Positions 1 to 11,321 of a DNA stretch of 64,000 bases are shown here, one piece after another. The notes beneath the pieces are model-generated. The model worked only from the letters and a program-made list of their open reading frames with translations, searched no databases and was not told where the DNA came from. Source of the DNA: Euphorbia lathyris (taxonomy: Eukaryota > Streptophyta > Magnoliopsida > Malpighiales > Euphorbiaceae); assembly GCF_963576675.1 (NCBI RefSeq), contig NC_088917.1:79532610-79596609 (forward strand). Direction: 5' to 3'. Every line of letters begins with the position of its first letter. Within the stretch, counting starts at the first letter, position 1. The translations under genes were made by a program, and so were the position numbers.

Positions 1-644
1 TTTCGACCCCCCTATGGTCCATGGGCCTCATTGGGCTCAATTGGGCTTCCATCAATTAATTAACATCTATCTCTCTTTTAGGTTCCAAGTCTTATGTGTG
101 ACCCATTAGGTTCCTATTACTACTGGCCGTATGCAACTATTAAATTAATTTTCAAAGAATTATTTAATCTTTGCATAACGGAATGATAATAGAGAGAGAG
201 AGAATATTTAGAATAAAACTCTAAATAAGTAACCTAATTCTATCTAACTAGGGTTTAGGTACAAGAGGCTAACCCCTAATCCACCAGAGAGAGAGAATTT
301 CGACCCCCTACCGTAGAGGAGAAAATTGCTCTGCTTGCTTCCATTTGATTAATTCTATCTCTTCCTTTTTATCTTTGATCTTGTGTTGATTTGTTAGAGA
401 CAATCTTTAGTGATTGTTTTCTTTTGGTTGAGATTCTGACTGATCTGTTCTTGTGTTTTTCTTTGTGCTCGTGAACTCGGAACTAGAGTTGAGGGCACTT
501 CGTTAGCAACGGTAAATAGTTCGTCAAATAAGGTATTTCCTTCTATCCTTCTTTGTATGAAATAACGATTAATGGATCTTTGTTTAAGGAAATAGGTAAA
601 AAAAATTGTATTCCTGCTGCCCTACGATTGCCTATTTTCCTTCA
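1..644 (+). mobile_element. 3' part of a long LTR (cut by window edge), rearranged
   Basis: The stretch 290-644 matches, in opposite orientation, the left part of the solo LTR at 54091-55846. Both end in the same terminal motif (CCTATTTTCCTTCA), which is the 3' end of that LTR. Positions 1-180 also match that LTR (54690-54865), but in the same orientation as the window, so one internal segment is inverted relative to the other copy. The LTR ends at 644, directly beside the copia relic. The 5' end lies outside the window, so the left target duplication cannot be seen. Confidence 0.6.
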
Positions 645-2015
645 GACACTTCCAGTACTCCTCCATAATGAGTAAATTTGCACCCATTACTATCAAGAGT
701 GCTCAAAGAGATTAGATTTTTTCTCATAACAAGAACATATAATGAACATCAATCAGTGTTCTTGTAATACAATTGTACATACATAATTTAGCATTCCCAA
801 TAACATGAATTTTACATGTAACATCATTACCATCGAAACAACACCACTAGAAATAAAATTCAATGAAAAGAACATCTCATTAATGTGGTATGAACATGAA
901 GAATCAAGTACTTAACCACACTCAAACCTATTCCTTTCCCTAGTGACAGTAAGGGCACCCCATCATTATGCTCATGAACAACACTAGTTTGTATAGTATT
1001 TTCAACATGTTTATCTTTTTCATTCATCTGATTCTTCCTTTTAAAGCAATCGGCTCTTACATGCCTCTTTTTATTGCAAAAATAACTAATTATATTTTTG
1101 TGAGACCTAGATTTAAATATTCATTTTTCTTTGTTATTAGTCGAATCTTTAACAAAAAGTCCTTCCACGAACTACAAGACCATCGCCCACAGATTCATTA
1201 TTTATGGTTAGCACGTTATCTATTAGTTCGCGTTATAACAAAGTAACTTTAACTTCTTTAAAGGTAATCTCTTCCTATAATACAATGAAGTCTCCCTAAA
1301 ATACTTACATGACTGTAGCAGCGAGCATAACAAGGTAGCCAAATCCTCATCATAAATTTGTATATCAATATTTTAGAGTTCCATAACAATTATAGAAAAT
1401 TCACGAAGATGAGTTTTAATGGATTTACATTCATATAAACAATGATTTTTCAGTCTAATTTTTAATAAAAGGCGATTCATCACCGCTTTTCTCATTACAT
1501 AGCAATTCCAATTTCAGCCAAACCCCAAACGAGTAGGTGTCCTTGGAGACCTCCCTCAAAACCTCGTTCAAGAGTGCCTTTCTATCCAGTTACTTCCACT
1601 GCTCCTCCGTCATAAAACAACACTTCTTTCCAATCCCTTCAAACGTCTCCTCTCATTCACTTTGGATGAGTATATTGCACATCTTCAGTTGTCATAGACC
1701 AAAATTCGGCGATCTATCAAACTTTTCAATATCTAATTATGTAGACAAAACCATTTCTAAAAAATAATTAATTCACCAAATAACTCATCGCTTCCATACC
1801 ATTTGTTGGGATACTATGACCGCCTTGTGTGAATCAATCGAATAATTGAAAAGAAAATAAATACAAATAACACAAAAAGATTACGTGATTTGACCAATTC
1901 GTGCCTACTTCCATAAGAGATGAGACGCTTATTATCTGGGCAACCAAAAATAACTTATAAGAGAAAATTATAAAACCTCACCAACCCAATAATTTTCTTA
2001 AATTTTTTATCCCCA
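645..2015 (-). pseudogene. Decayed Ty1/copia relic: LTR end, PBS, gag, protease region
   Basis: Read on the minus strand, this is a Tnt1-like copia element. An LTR end in CCCAACA (about 1804-2010) is followed by a primer-binding-site remnant related to TGGTATCAGAGC (about 1789-1803). Next come gag pieces resembling VLREVSKDTYSFGVWLKLE (about 1500-1560), then a zinc knuckle at about 1050-1090 (CNKKRHVRADC) whose first Cys is now Ser. Protease-region text with a GGVLKVS-like end reaches the LTR junction at 645. Several stops and frameshifts show it is dead. The LTR at 1-644 inserted into it. Confidence 0.65.
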
Positions 2016-2105
2016 AGTGTGTCCTAAACTCTTGTTTTTTTTTTAATCTCAAATGTCAAATACTTAATGATTGCATTGAAATAAATAAGAACTCATTAAG
2101 CTTTA

Positions 2106-2666
2106 GGGTAATTAATTTATTAGTCCCTGTATTTTGACAAAACACACTGTTTAGTCCCTGTATTTTAAAAAACACATGGTAAGGTCCCTAACCTTTTTCT
2201 CAGTGAACTGTTTAGTCCTTCCATCTGTTTGTTAGATTTTTTACCGTCTATGACTTCGGAAATGACTAAAGTACCCTTTACTATTTACCTTCAAACTTCA
2301 GAAGAGGAAATCCAATTTAGAAAAAGAAGCTATTTATATGGAGAACAAGAAAAAAAAACAGACCCAATGTTTACGAATTTGAACGATTAAGAAGAAAATC
2401 AAGAAGAAGAATAGTCAAAGTTGATTTCAGATGCATTAGAGTTTAAAGGAAAAGAAAATAAAGGTAAAGAAGAATGCAAATCCAAATTGACTAATAGAAT
2501 CTTCATGAGAGTCTAACGGCAGAGACTAAACAGTTCACCGAGAAAAACATTAGGGACTAAACAGTTCATCAAGAAAAATGTTAAGGACTTTACCGTGTGT
2601 TTTTGAAAATACAGGGACTAAACAGTGTGTTTTATCAAAATATAGGGACTAATAAATTAATTACCC
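2106..2666. mobile_element. Foldback MITE, Mutator-like (9 bp TSD)
   Basis: The ends are long inverted repeats beginning GGGTAATTAATTTATTAGTC and closing with the complement. The 561 bp element is flanked by the 9 bp duplication TAAGCTTTA (2097-2105 and 2667-2675). Other units of the R array keep the empty site 'cattaagctttatag', which confirms the boundaries. It has no coding capacity. A 9 bp TSD and long TIRs fit non-autonomous MULEs. Confidence 0.8.
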
Positions 2667-3729
2667 TAAGCTTTATAGTACTTATAGAATATAATTGGTA
2701 CTACATAAATCCAATAAAGTAATTTAAGATTGGTTATCGAGATGTGGCTGGAACCTTTAAAATAAACTTGCTAATTCAGCCTATGAATTAAAATTATACA
2801 TTTATGTACCCTTTTAATTTGCAGCACATGAAACACTTTATAAAAGTGTCACTAAAAAAGTATTGGTAAAAGCCTTTTTTTTTAGTTTGTTTCCTAAACT
2901 CTTGTTTTTTTTTAATCTCAAATGTCAAATACTTAATGATTGCTTTGAAATAAATAAGAACTCATTAAGTTTTATAATACTTATAAAAGATAATTGGTAG
3001 TACATAAATCCAATAAAGTAATTTAAGATTGGTTATCGAGATGTGGCTATAACCTTTAAGATAAACCTGCTAATCCAGCACATAAATTAAAATTATACAT
3101 TTATGGGCCTTTTTAGTTGGCAGCCCATGAAACACTTTATAAAAGTGTCACTAAAAAGTGTTGGTAAAAGCTCTTTTTTTGTAGTGTTTGTCCTAAACTC
3201 TTATTTTTTTGTTTTTTTTTTTTGTAATGTGTGTCCTAAACTTTTTAGTTGGTAAACCATGAAACACTTTATAAAAGTGTCACTAAAAAGTTTTGGTAAA
3301 AAATCCATTTCTTTGTAGTGTGTCTTCTTGTTTGTTTTTTTTTTTTAATCTCAAAATATCAAATACTTATTGATTACTTTAAAATAAATAAGAACTCATT
3401 CAAGAAAGTAATTAAAAATTGGATATCGAGATGTGGCTGGAACCTTTAAGAAAAACCTAGTAATTCAGCTTATTAATTAAAATTATACATTTATGGACTT
3501 TTTTAGTTGGAGCTCATGAAATACTTTATAAAAGTGTTACTAAAAAAGTGTTGGTAAAAGCCTTTTTTGTAGTGTGTCCTAAACTTTTTATTTTATTTTA
3601 TTTTTTTAATCTCAATTGTCAAATACTTATTAATTGCTTTGAAATAAATAAAAACTCATTAAACTTTATAGTATTTATATAAGATAATTGGTACTACATA
3701 ATCAAATAAAGTAATTTAAGATTGGTTAT

Positions 3730-4434
3730 CCTCTTTCTTTTCTAGTGAGAGAAGCTCTAGCTTCTCTCTAACTTCTACACCCTTCTCTTCTCTTTGCTTT
3801 TCTCTTCAAAATATTCTTATTTTTTCTAGCTTTTCACTATTATCACTACCACTTAACGTCTCCGATCTTGCATTTTAATTAGGTTTACTCTTAGAGGAGG
3901 AAGAAAGAAGCTTATCTTCCTTCTTCCTCCTTCCATTTATATTTTAGCTTTCGTTTATAGCTTTAGATTTACTTTTTCTTGTTAGTTTGAAGTCTATATA
4001 CCTCCTTGAACTTCTTTTTCCGTCAGATCTACACTTGTGAGCTATATTTCTTTCTTTTATTCTTTTTTCGGTCTTAGCAAGAGCAGAAAAGATTTATCTT
4101 GTCTGTAGATCTATAGATTTGCGTAGATGCACAAACAGAAATGACTTAGATCCGAACGTCCGGAAGTGCCTAAAGGATGGAGTATGGATTACAACAGTTT
4201 TTCAATGGGATTCGACTTACGAGAAGGATATGACTTCTATGTTTGTTGTATTTGTATCTTTTCTGGTTTTTAGTGCTCTTTGTAGTCTATGTATTGCTCT
4301 TTGTAGTCTTTTCTTCCCTTTGTGGGTCTTTGTCTGTATGGGATGGAGGCTTTATTCATCTTTCTTTCATGTTGTATTTGTATTATTATTAAGTTAATGG
4401 AATGATATGTGACATTTTATCAAAAAAAACAAAA
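3730..4434 (+). mobile_element. Non-autonomous LINE-like retroposon, copy 1
   Basis: A 705 bp insertion is flanked by a perfect 14 bp target duplication, TTAAGATTGGTTAT (3716-3729 and 4435-4448). It starts with a pyrimidine-rich leader and ends in an A-rich tail (caaaaaaaacaaaa), as plant LINEs do. A 92-codon open frame at 4119-4397 is kept in the second copy at 14128-14406 but has a low-complexity C-terminus and no recognisable domain. I treat it as part of the retroposon, not as a gene. It may be an internally deleted LINE. Confidence 0.7.
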
Positions 4435-4798
4435 TTAAGATTGGTTATTGAGATGTGGTTGGAACCTTTAAGATAAACCTGTTAATTCAGCCCATTAATT
4501 AAAATTATATATTTATGAGCCTTTTTAGTTGGCAGCCCATGAAACATTTTATAAAAGTGTCACTAAAAAAGTGTTGATAAAAACTCATCTTTTTGTAGTG
4601 TGTATTCTAAACTCTTATTTTTTTTTTAATCTCAAATATCAAATACTTATTGATAGCTTTAAAATAAATAAGAACTCATTAAGCTTTATAAATTTTATAG
4701 AAGATAATTTGTAATATATAAATGCAATAAAGTAATTTAAGATTGGTTATCGAGATGTGGTTGGAACCTTTGAGATAAACCTGCTAATATATAAGAAT

Positions 4799-5386
4799 TG
4801 TAGTGTAAGAAATTGCTTTGCTTCTTTGCTTGCAGAACTTGTAGAAATTTGGTCAGCGTAACTACTTGATCAAGTTCTGTGTTAAGTGAAGCTTGTGATG
4901 ACACTATTTATAGAGACGTCTGGGCATCGGGCATTTTGAATTTCGAAATAACCGTTGGAGGGAAACGGCTACATGTCGTTGTCATCCTGACTTGCTCAGA
5001 GCTCTCGGCCAATCAGAATTATGTATCTTCTGTCCTCAGTCAGCTCAGCAGACTGTCTCTCCTTTTATGGTAAAGTCAATTAGACAGCATACTGTGTCAT
5101 CTGAACTTTGCCAAAAGGGGAAATACTTTGTCTGGAAGTTTTGCTTTGCCAGCTGCTGTCTTATACGCTTTGTCGAGACTACTCAGCAGCTTCATCTTGA
5201 AGTTGTTCCCGAAGGTCTTCTAGATCCTTCCGTTTGCTGAGTTGCGTTTTGTTCAAAATGGCAACGTCTTGACAAACGCGGGCCGAGTGTACTGAGTTGT
5301 TTGACTTGGGCCTTAGCTTCCGTATTGGGCTTGGGCCTTTTAATCCTTATGTCTTATAACAGTTTTAACTCAACATTGAACAAACA
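4799..5386 (-). mobile_element. Possible solo LTR or LTR fragment
   Basis: Read on the minus strand the block starts TGTTTGTTCAATGTTGAG and ends CTTACACTACA, so it has TG...CA ends. It carries a TATA-like CTATAAATAG about 470 bp in. It is clearly richer in G+C than its neighbours. No 5 bp target duplication is evident, so the boundaries and the family are uncertain. Confidence 0.35.
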
Positions 5387-7197
5387 CATTAGTAGAATAA
5401 ATCAAAGCATTTAAACTTAGTATGTTTAGAATATGTATTTTAAATTATGCTTAAACAATTTTGTCAAATCAAAATTATGTGGAAAGGTGTTTCAACACAT
5501 GGGACCTCCACATAAAATGGTTATAAAGAACCGTAATCTTCGCAAGCCTTGAGAGCGAAACATCCTCAGAGGTGTTGACCAATGTCTGAAGAATGAGATA
5601 CTGAGATATCGCTCCGATGTTTGAGCATGTCTTCATGCAGAGTTCTCTAGGGGGCAACCCAATTAGCTTCCTCAGCACCCAAATCCATCAGACAGAGACA
5701 TCAGTAATGTTTAAACCGAGAATGAAAACATTGGGGGCATGGTACCTTCATGTGAAATGATTATAATGAACCAAAATCTTCAAAAGCCCCGGGCTTCAAA
5801 TATCCCTAGAGATAGCCAGGGTTCAGAAAAACTGATTAGTCTTTGCGAAAATGCCAAAAATCGGATGGTTGGCTGAGAGACAAAAGCAGGACCACTGAAT
5901 CTTAAACAAATGAAGCTGAATATCCTGAGAAGCAGTTTGATCTCTCTCAGATTGCACATGCGCCAAATATCCCCAAGAATAGCGAAGATTCAGAATATTG
6001 ATTAGTCTTTGCAAAAATGAGTCGAAGTAAAGTCAGGATGATTGACTGTAATGCAATTTTTCAAGCTATGATGCAAGCCTGGAACCACAAAGTTCTGATC
6101 AGATGAAGCCCAAATTTTCCGAGACGAAGCACCGATCTCTCTCGGGTTACGCATTACAAATGAGCCAAATGGATAAAAAAATGACCAAAAAACAAAACTG
6201 TTCATTTTCTTATCATTATTTTTCATAACATCTTTCATGGAGATTTCACAAAAAATTTCAGAGTATTTCCAGCATACTGCATGCATATTCAAAAAAAAAC
6301 GAAAAATATTATATCGCATTAATGTTTTTGTCATCATTTCCCTCAATAGTTTTCAAAAAGTAGTATCATATCACATCCATAGTTCCAACATCATTTTTTT
6401 CCATAAGTTTTTCAAAAAAATCATCATATCATCTCAATGTTTTCACGAGCATTTAAAAATCATCATCAAATCATATCACGAAAATTTCAAAAAAAAAAAC
6501 TCTCGTTGACGATTTCATATCTTTCACGATATTTTCATAAATAAACAAATTTCAAACATAAAATCACAAAAAAAATCATTTTTGCACTAAATGGTATTTT
6601 TCCTCAAATATTCCTCAAAACATTTTTCTCACTACAAGCATATCATGCATTGATGTGTCCGTTGCATCACAAGCATTCATTCTAGGAGTAGAATCCCGTG
6701 TTCACGACCTTCATTACATGTCATTTCGAATGCATCATTTGTCATGTTTCCCTCTTTAAAATAATCATTCCTTTCTAGTATCCATTAATTTTTTTCACAA
6801 AAAATAGACATCCAAAGTCAGAATTGTTCAGAAAATTGTTCCTCTTGTTGAGTGAACTCATTCATTCAACAGAAACATTTCAGATATTCAAATTTGCATC
6901 GCTTGAGCAGTCAGTCACGCATAAAAAGAAAAATCATAAAATTCCAAAAGAAAGCTCATGTTTCTCAAACAAAAAAAAGAACAAAGAAAACCTCAAAAAC
7001 TTCTTTTCCAAATAAAAAAAAACCATTCCAAAAAAAAGAGAAAAAAAAAGAAAAAAGCATATTACACATGCATTCATCCATTTTGTCATGTAAAGATATT
7101 GAGTTTGCAGGAACACGAGAAGCCTTGACAGGTGATCACAAGTATAACTCATCTTCAAAAGGATACGGGGAGCCGTCGTCACTCAACAAAAAAAAAA

Positions 7198-7391
7198 CTG
7201 AAGGATGCACAGTCTCAGAGCATTCAAAACTGTGGAATGAGCAGTTTCAAATCATTCGAAACTGAAGAAGGCCTAGTCTCAAAGTCGTTCAAACTGGAGG
7301 ATGCTCAGTCTCAGAGCATTCAAAACTGGAGAAGGCCCCATCTCAAAGCCATTCAAAATGAAGAATGAACATTCTCAAGCCATTCCACTCA
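7198..7391. repeat. About six tandem copies of a ~33 bp unit
   Basis: The unit reads roughly 'cagtctcagagcattcaaaa' plus 'ctggaggatg'. It is repeated about six times with drift, in the Tat/Ogre 3' region just upstream of the other arrays. Confidence 0.65.
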
Positions 7392-7562
7392 ACCTAACAA
7401 TAACAGAGATTTCATCCATCATTCAACTCCTCCTACATGGCACGAACTTCAGAAGCATTGCCACAGAAGCCAAAACTGAAAATCCAGAGAATCCCCAACA
7501 GAATCAACCCAGATTGAAAAATCAGCAAAAGATTAACACTATCTACATCCAATGCACATTTT

Positions 7563-7675
7563 GCGGGGAGCCGCTCAGAAAACTCACACCATTTGCGGGG
7601 AGCCGCTCACAGAACTCAAACAAGTTGTGGGGAGCCGCTCACAAAACTCAAACCAATCGCGGGGAGCCGCTCTAA
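7563..7675. repeat. Four tandem copies of a ~34 bp unit
   Basis: The core GCGGGGAGCCGCTC recurs four times followed by 'acaaaactcaaacc'-like text. The core contains an imperfect palindrome (GAGCGGCTCCCC on the other strand). Confidence 0.7.
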
Positions 7676-7695
7676 ACACTCAAAACATGTTTACA

Positions 7696-8560
7696 ACCAT
7701 GTGGCTGTCGTAGCAGTCCAAATAGCAGGACATGCAGTCACAGCATCTAAGCAGCAGGGTGCAGTCAAAGCGTCTAAGTAGCAGGACGTGGCGACGAAAA
7801 CATGTTCGCAACGAGACGTGGCTATCATAGCAGTCCAAACAGCAGGACAGATAGCCACCGCATCTAAGTAGCAGGGTGCAGCCGAACCGTTTAAGCAGGG
7901 CCCATCGACGAAAAAATCTTGAAGCAACATGTGGTTATTATAGCAGTCCAAACAGCAGGACAGACAACCATCGCATCTAAGCAGCAGGGTGCAGTCAAAG
8001 CGTCTAAGCAGTAGGACGTGGCGACGAAAACATGTTCGCAACAAGGTGTGGCTGTTGTAGCAGTCCGAACAGCAGGACAGACAGCCACCGCATCTAAGTA
8101 GCAGGGTGCAGTCGAGGTGCCTAAGCAGCTTGACACATTGACGAAAACATCTTGAAGCAATATGTGGTTGTTGTAGTAGTCCAAAAAGCAGGACAGACAA
8201 CCATCGCATCTAAGCAGCAGGGTGCAGTCAAAGCGTCTAAGCAGCAGGGCGTGGCGACGAAAACATGTTTGCAACAAGGTGTGGCTGTCGTAGCAGTCCA
8301 AACAGCAGGACAGAAAGCCACCACATCTAAACAACAGGGTGCAGTCAAAGTGTCAGGGCGGATCGACGAAAACGTCTTGAAGCAGCATGTGGCTGTTGTA
8401 GCAGTCCAAACAGCAGGAGAGACAGCCACCGCATCTATGCAGCAGGGTGCAGTTAAAGCATCTAAGCAGCAAGGCACAACGACACAAATGTCTAAGTAGC
8501 AGGACACGATTGTTGTAGCAGTCCAAACAGCAGGACAGACAGTCACAACGTCCAGGCGAA
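7696..8560. repeat. ~117 bp tandem array with alternating A/B units
   Basis: Units start at a 'gtggctgtcgtagcagtcc' word near 7699, 7814, 7929, 8046, 8161, 8280, 8389 and 8507. The unit tails alternate. Type A ends 'gtggcgacgaaaacatgttc' (units 1, 3, 5); type B ends 'atcgacgaaaacatcttgaa' (units 2, 4, 6). Three dimers of about 232 bp are therefore nested in the array. Open frames across it on both strands are by-products of the repeats. Confidence 0.8.
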
Positions 8561-8572
8561 AGGATTCCACTC

Positions 8573-8735
8573 AAAACCATCCATCCCGAAGAATGGTCGG
8601 TCAAAGTCATTCCACAACACTTCAAGCGTTTCAGCTACACACAATCATCCAATCAAAATCATCCATCCCGGAGAATGGTCGGTCAAAGTCATTCCAAAAC
8701 ACTTCAATCGTTTCAAATACACAAATATCCAAAAC
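8573..8735. repeat. 82 bp direct repeat, two copies
   Basis: 'atccatcccggagaatggtc' and following text recur at 8573 and 8655 with a few differences, still within the Tat/Ogre 3' region. Confidence 0.75.
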
Positions 8736-8835
8736 GAAAATCAAACAGGAGCGGGGAGACCGCAAACACTCATCTCTATCCTTTTTATTTTACTTTGTTG
8801 TATAATAAACCCGTCAAAATGGGTATCTCGGTCTA

Positions 8836-8880
8836 CTTTGTATACTCCATTTTCAATGGAGATATACAAAGGGGGGCAGC
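8836..8880 (+). promoter_or_regulatory. Hairpin followed by polypurine tract
   Basis: Arms CTTTGTATACTCCATT (8836-8851) and AATGGAGATATACAAAG (8855-8871) form a stem with a 3-base loop and one extra base. The second arm runs straight into the polypurine tract ending at 8880. The tract is the expected plus-strand primer for the LTR that begins at 8881. The role of the hairpin is unknown. Confidence 0.6.
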
Positions 8881-10088
8881 TGTAGATACCCATTTTTGTC
8901 CAGACCAATTTTTAAAGTTTTTAATAAATTTCACTCAAAATTTGAACAATTCATGAATTATCCAGAATATATGACATTATCTCGAAAATGATTTATTGGG
9001 GGAAAAATTATGCTATTAAGGCTAATTTATTGTATTTCGGTATAAATCCGTAAAAATATCGAATTATATTCAAAGTGCAACTTAATAGAATTAAGGTATA
9101 ATTCTAACCTATTATGAATTTTATTCGAGATATATTCCTCGTATTCTGAATAAAATTGAATTTGCTTGAGTTCGAGTTATAATTTATTAATTAAGGTTCA
9201 GATGTCAATCCATCGAATTAACATTTCAATACTTGTTTATTTGTCGTAAACTATATTTAGAAATGCTTATAGTCTGAATTGCGAATTATGATGTAACATC
9301 GTATACTAAAGTTAAAGTTAATATTGACTTTGATTGCGATTTATATTATAATTAAACGTTTAGAATATAGTCCATTTCTAAATAACGAATTATGACGAAT
9401 GGATTCGAAAATTGAAAGTCAATAAATTAACAACAATTGAACGCTTAAAAATGGAATTTTTGGTATATAAATATTTCTCTTATTATTTTTGTTTTTTTAC
9501 AGTAATTTTGACAGATCCAAAGACCAGCTCGCCAACGTCTGAGATACCCAAAAATTCCCGTTGTCCCCGAAAAGCAAGATCAGAATGCACATTCTAAAGA
9601 GTGACCGAATCATATTCAAGTGGCTGAGTTATCTCATTGCGGTACAAGTCCAACAAATCGGAAGTTCGGAGAATTATTCATACGAGTCTAACAAAATCCA
9701 AAGCACGGGTAATTGTTCGTTCAAGTCTGATTCCAAGGTACAAATAACTATCAGTTCAAGCCTAACAAATTCCAAAGTTAAGGATTTTGTCCGCACGAGT
9801 CCAACAGAGTCCGCTCGGGTCAAAAATAATTCAAATTCAATCCGGGTCCGCATCAAATTCAGGTCAGAATTCAGTCCAACGGACTCAGTCTGCAAAAAAT
9901 CACAATTACAGGGACCAAACGGCATTTTTAGCAAAAAAAATCAATAATTCCACAGAGATGATCTCATCCAGCAGGCATCCAGAAACTTCAAAATGCAGAG
10001 AAAATGGGCAAACAGATTGACGAAACAACCCTCAAGGTACAGTAGGAAATAAAGAAAAATGATGAGCAATAATTCACAGACAAATCTC

Positions 10089-10105
10089 TTATTATAAGTA
10101 GAGAG
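10089..10105 (+). promoter_or_regulatory. Putative LTR TATA box
   Basis: ATTATAAGTA at 10091-10100 is the best TATA-like word in the LTR, just upstream of the repeated CACTGTAA motifs. The position suggests the U3/R boundary; no start site can be proven from sequence. Confidence 0.35.
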
Positions 10106-10580
10106 TCTACCACTGTAAAGGGGGGGGGGGGGAAGAAAGAGGAAAAAAGACATTGTAATAGGGAGTTTGTTCTTCACTGTAAGGGAGCTTTCTTCACTGT
10201 AAAAGAAGAAAAAACACTGTAAGGGGGGTTGAGAGCTTCATCACTGTAATAGGGAGGTCTTTTAGAAATGGGGGAGGGAGTCATATAGGCAGAAGATAAT
10301 AGAGCAGCTTTGTATCAATCTCAACAGATAATCAATGAAAGAGTTCACTTGTTTGTGAGCTAAGTTTTCCCCCATTTCTTATCATTCATATCCTGCAATT
10401 AATTTCTTATCATTTATAAAGCTTTGCAGTTTAAATTCACGCAATTTGTAGAAATTCATACTCGGTAATTCACCAGTTTCTCCCGTCGATCTTACACCGC
10501 CTACCTCATCGTCTTCTTCCATTTGCCGAAATCACCGATCACCACCTCGGCCTCCGTTTTTAACCATTGGAAGTTATAGA

Positions 10581-10990
10581 GACCTAAAAGCACAAAAAAG
10601 AACTAAATGAGAAAACCCAAAACCATCCATGTAATCAAAATGAAATGAAAGGGTCAAAGGAGTTCTTACTGAGAATCGCGTCTGCTCAGTCCGATCCCCT
10701 TTGTTTTTCACCAATTCCAGTAAGGTTCGATTCAAGTCGGGTTGCGGACGTTTACATCGGAAGAGAGATCGGAACGATCTTATCAGTCTTCCTCCGAAGA
10801 AGAATATCGGTGAAAACGTAAGGAGCCGCTGTGCGAGGAGGGCTCGTGGTCGATCGAAAGTTGGGCATCGGCAGCCATGGAAGAATTCGTGAGCGTTGAA
10901 AGAAAGGAAAGCAAAAGAGAAAGAGAGAAAGTATGATGAAGAAGAGAAGTGAATAGTAGAGGCGTTTGTTGTGGCTGCCCGCTTCAAGGT
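10581..10990 (-). pseudogene. Captured host-gene-like fragment inside the LTR
   Basis: On the minus strand a pyrimidine-rich leader (10990-10880) precedes an ATG at 10878-10876. Gene-like sequence follows up to a donor GTAAGAAC at 10669. An 86 bp intron-like stretch ends in TGCTTTTAG at 10584. G+C is well above the surrounding LTR. The frame from the ATG stops after about 32 codons, and a longer 137-codon frame covers the block, so the product is unrecognised. The leader, ATG, short intron and composition suggest the 5' end of a host gene copied into the LTR; this is inference. Confidence 0.35.
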
Positions 10991-11145
10991 AAGAGAGGCT
11001 TTAGATATAATATGTTTTATTTTAAGGTTAAAATAGAATTTATTTTATAGTTTGGGCTTTGATGATTTAATCACTATCTTTAGGCTTAAGAGTTACTTCT
11101 TAATCCGATTTTGATTATGTCACCAGATTTATACCTTTATAGATA

Positions 11146-11321
11146 CAGTAGAACCTCTATATAGAAATACTCTATATTAGAATAACCTCCCAATTGTTAT
11201 ACAAAAGTTTGATCCCAAGTGCTGAGAGTCTTTGTTATACCAATCTCTATATAGGAATAACCTCATAATTGTTATACAAATAGTCTGGTCCCAAGTGTAT
11301 TCCTATATAGAGGTTTTACTG
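11146..11321. mobile_element. Emigrant/pogo-like MITE, 176 bp
   Basis: Terminal inverted repeats are CAGTAGAACCTCTATATAG and CTATATAGAGGTTTTACTG, flanked by TA on both sides (11144-11145 and 11322-11323). These ends match the Emigrant-type MITEs associated with pogo-like transposases. Internal words (CTATATAGGAATAACCTC) repeat the terminal sequence. It is inserted in the Tat/Ogre LTR. Confidence 0.8.

Larger units (their letters stand above)
2020..4787. repeat. R array, first block: tandem units of about 300 bp
   Basis: Units begin near 'ctcaaatgtcaaatactta' and run through 'gattggttatcgagatgtgg', 'gcccatgaaacactttat', 'aaagtgtcactaaaaaagtg' and end with a T-run plus GTAGTG. Unit starts are visible at about 2048, 2918, 3350, 3612 and 4632. 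The end motif (T-run, GTAGTG) and the short repeated AAGTGTCACTAAAAAAGTG words resemble the termini and subterminal repeats of plant CACTA transposons, but here they recur in every unit. The block is interrupted by the insertions at 2106-2666 and 3730-4434. Confidence 0.75.

Noticed and set aside
4119..4397. 92-codon frame conserved at 14128-14406
   Set aside because: Conservation is explained by segmental duplication of the retroposon that contains it; the C-terminus is low complexity and no homologous protein is known to me.
7691..8625. Several long open frames (up to 172 codons) on both strands
   Set aside because: They run through the 117 bp tandem array; their Cys/Leu-rich or Gln/Ala-rich text is produced by the repeat period, and no domain is recognisable.
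7198..8735. CRISPR-like regular repeats
   Set aside because: The repeats are contiguous tandem copies without unique spacers, in a plant retrotransposon.
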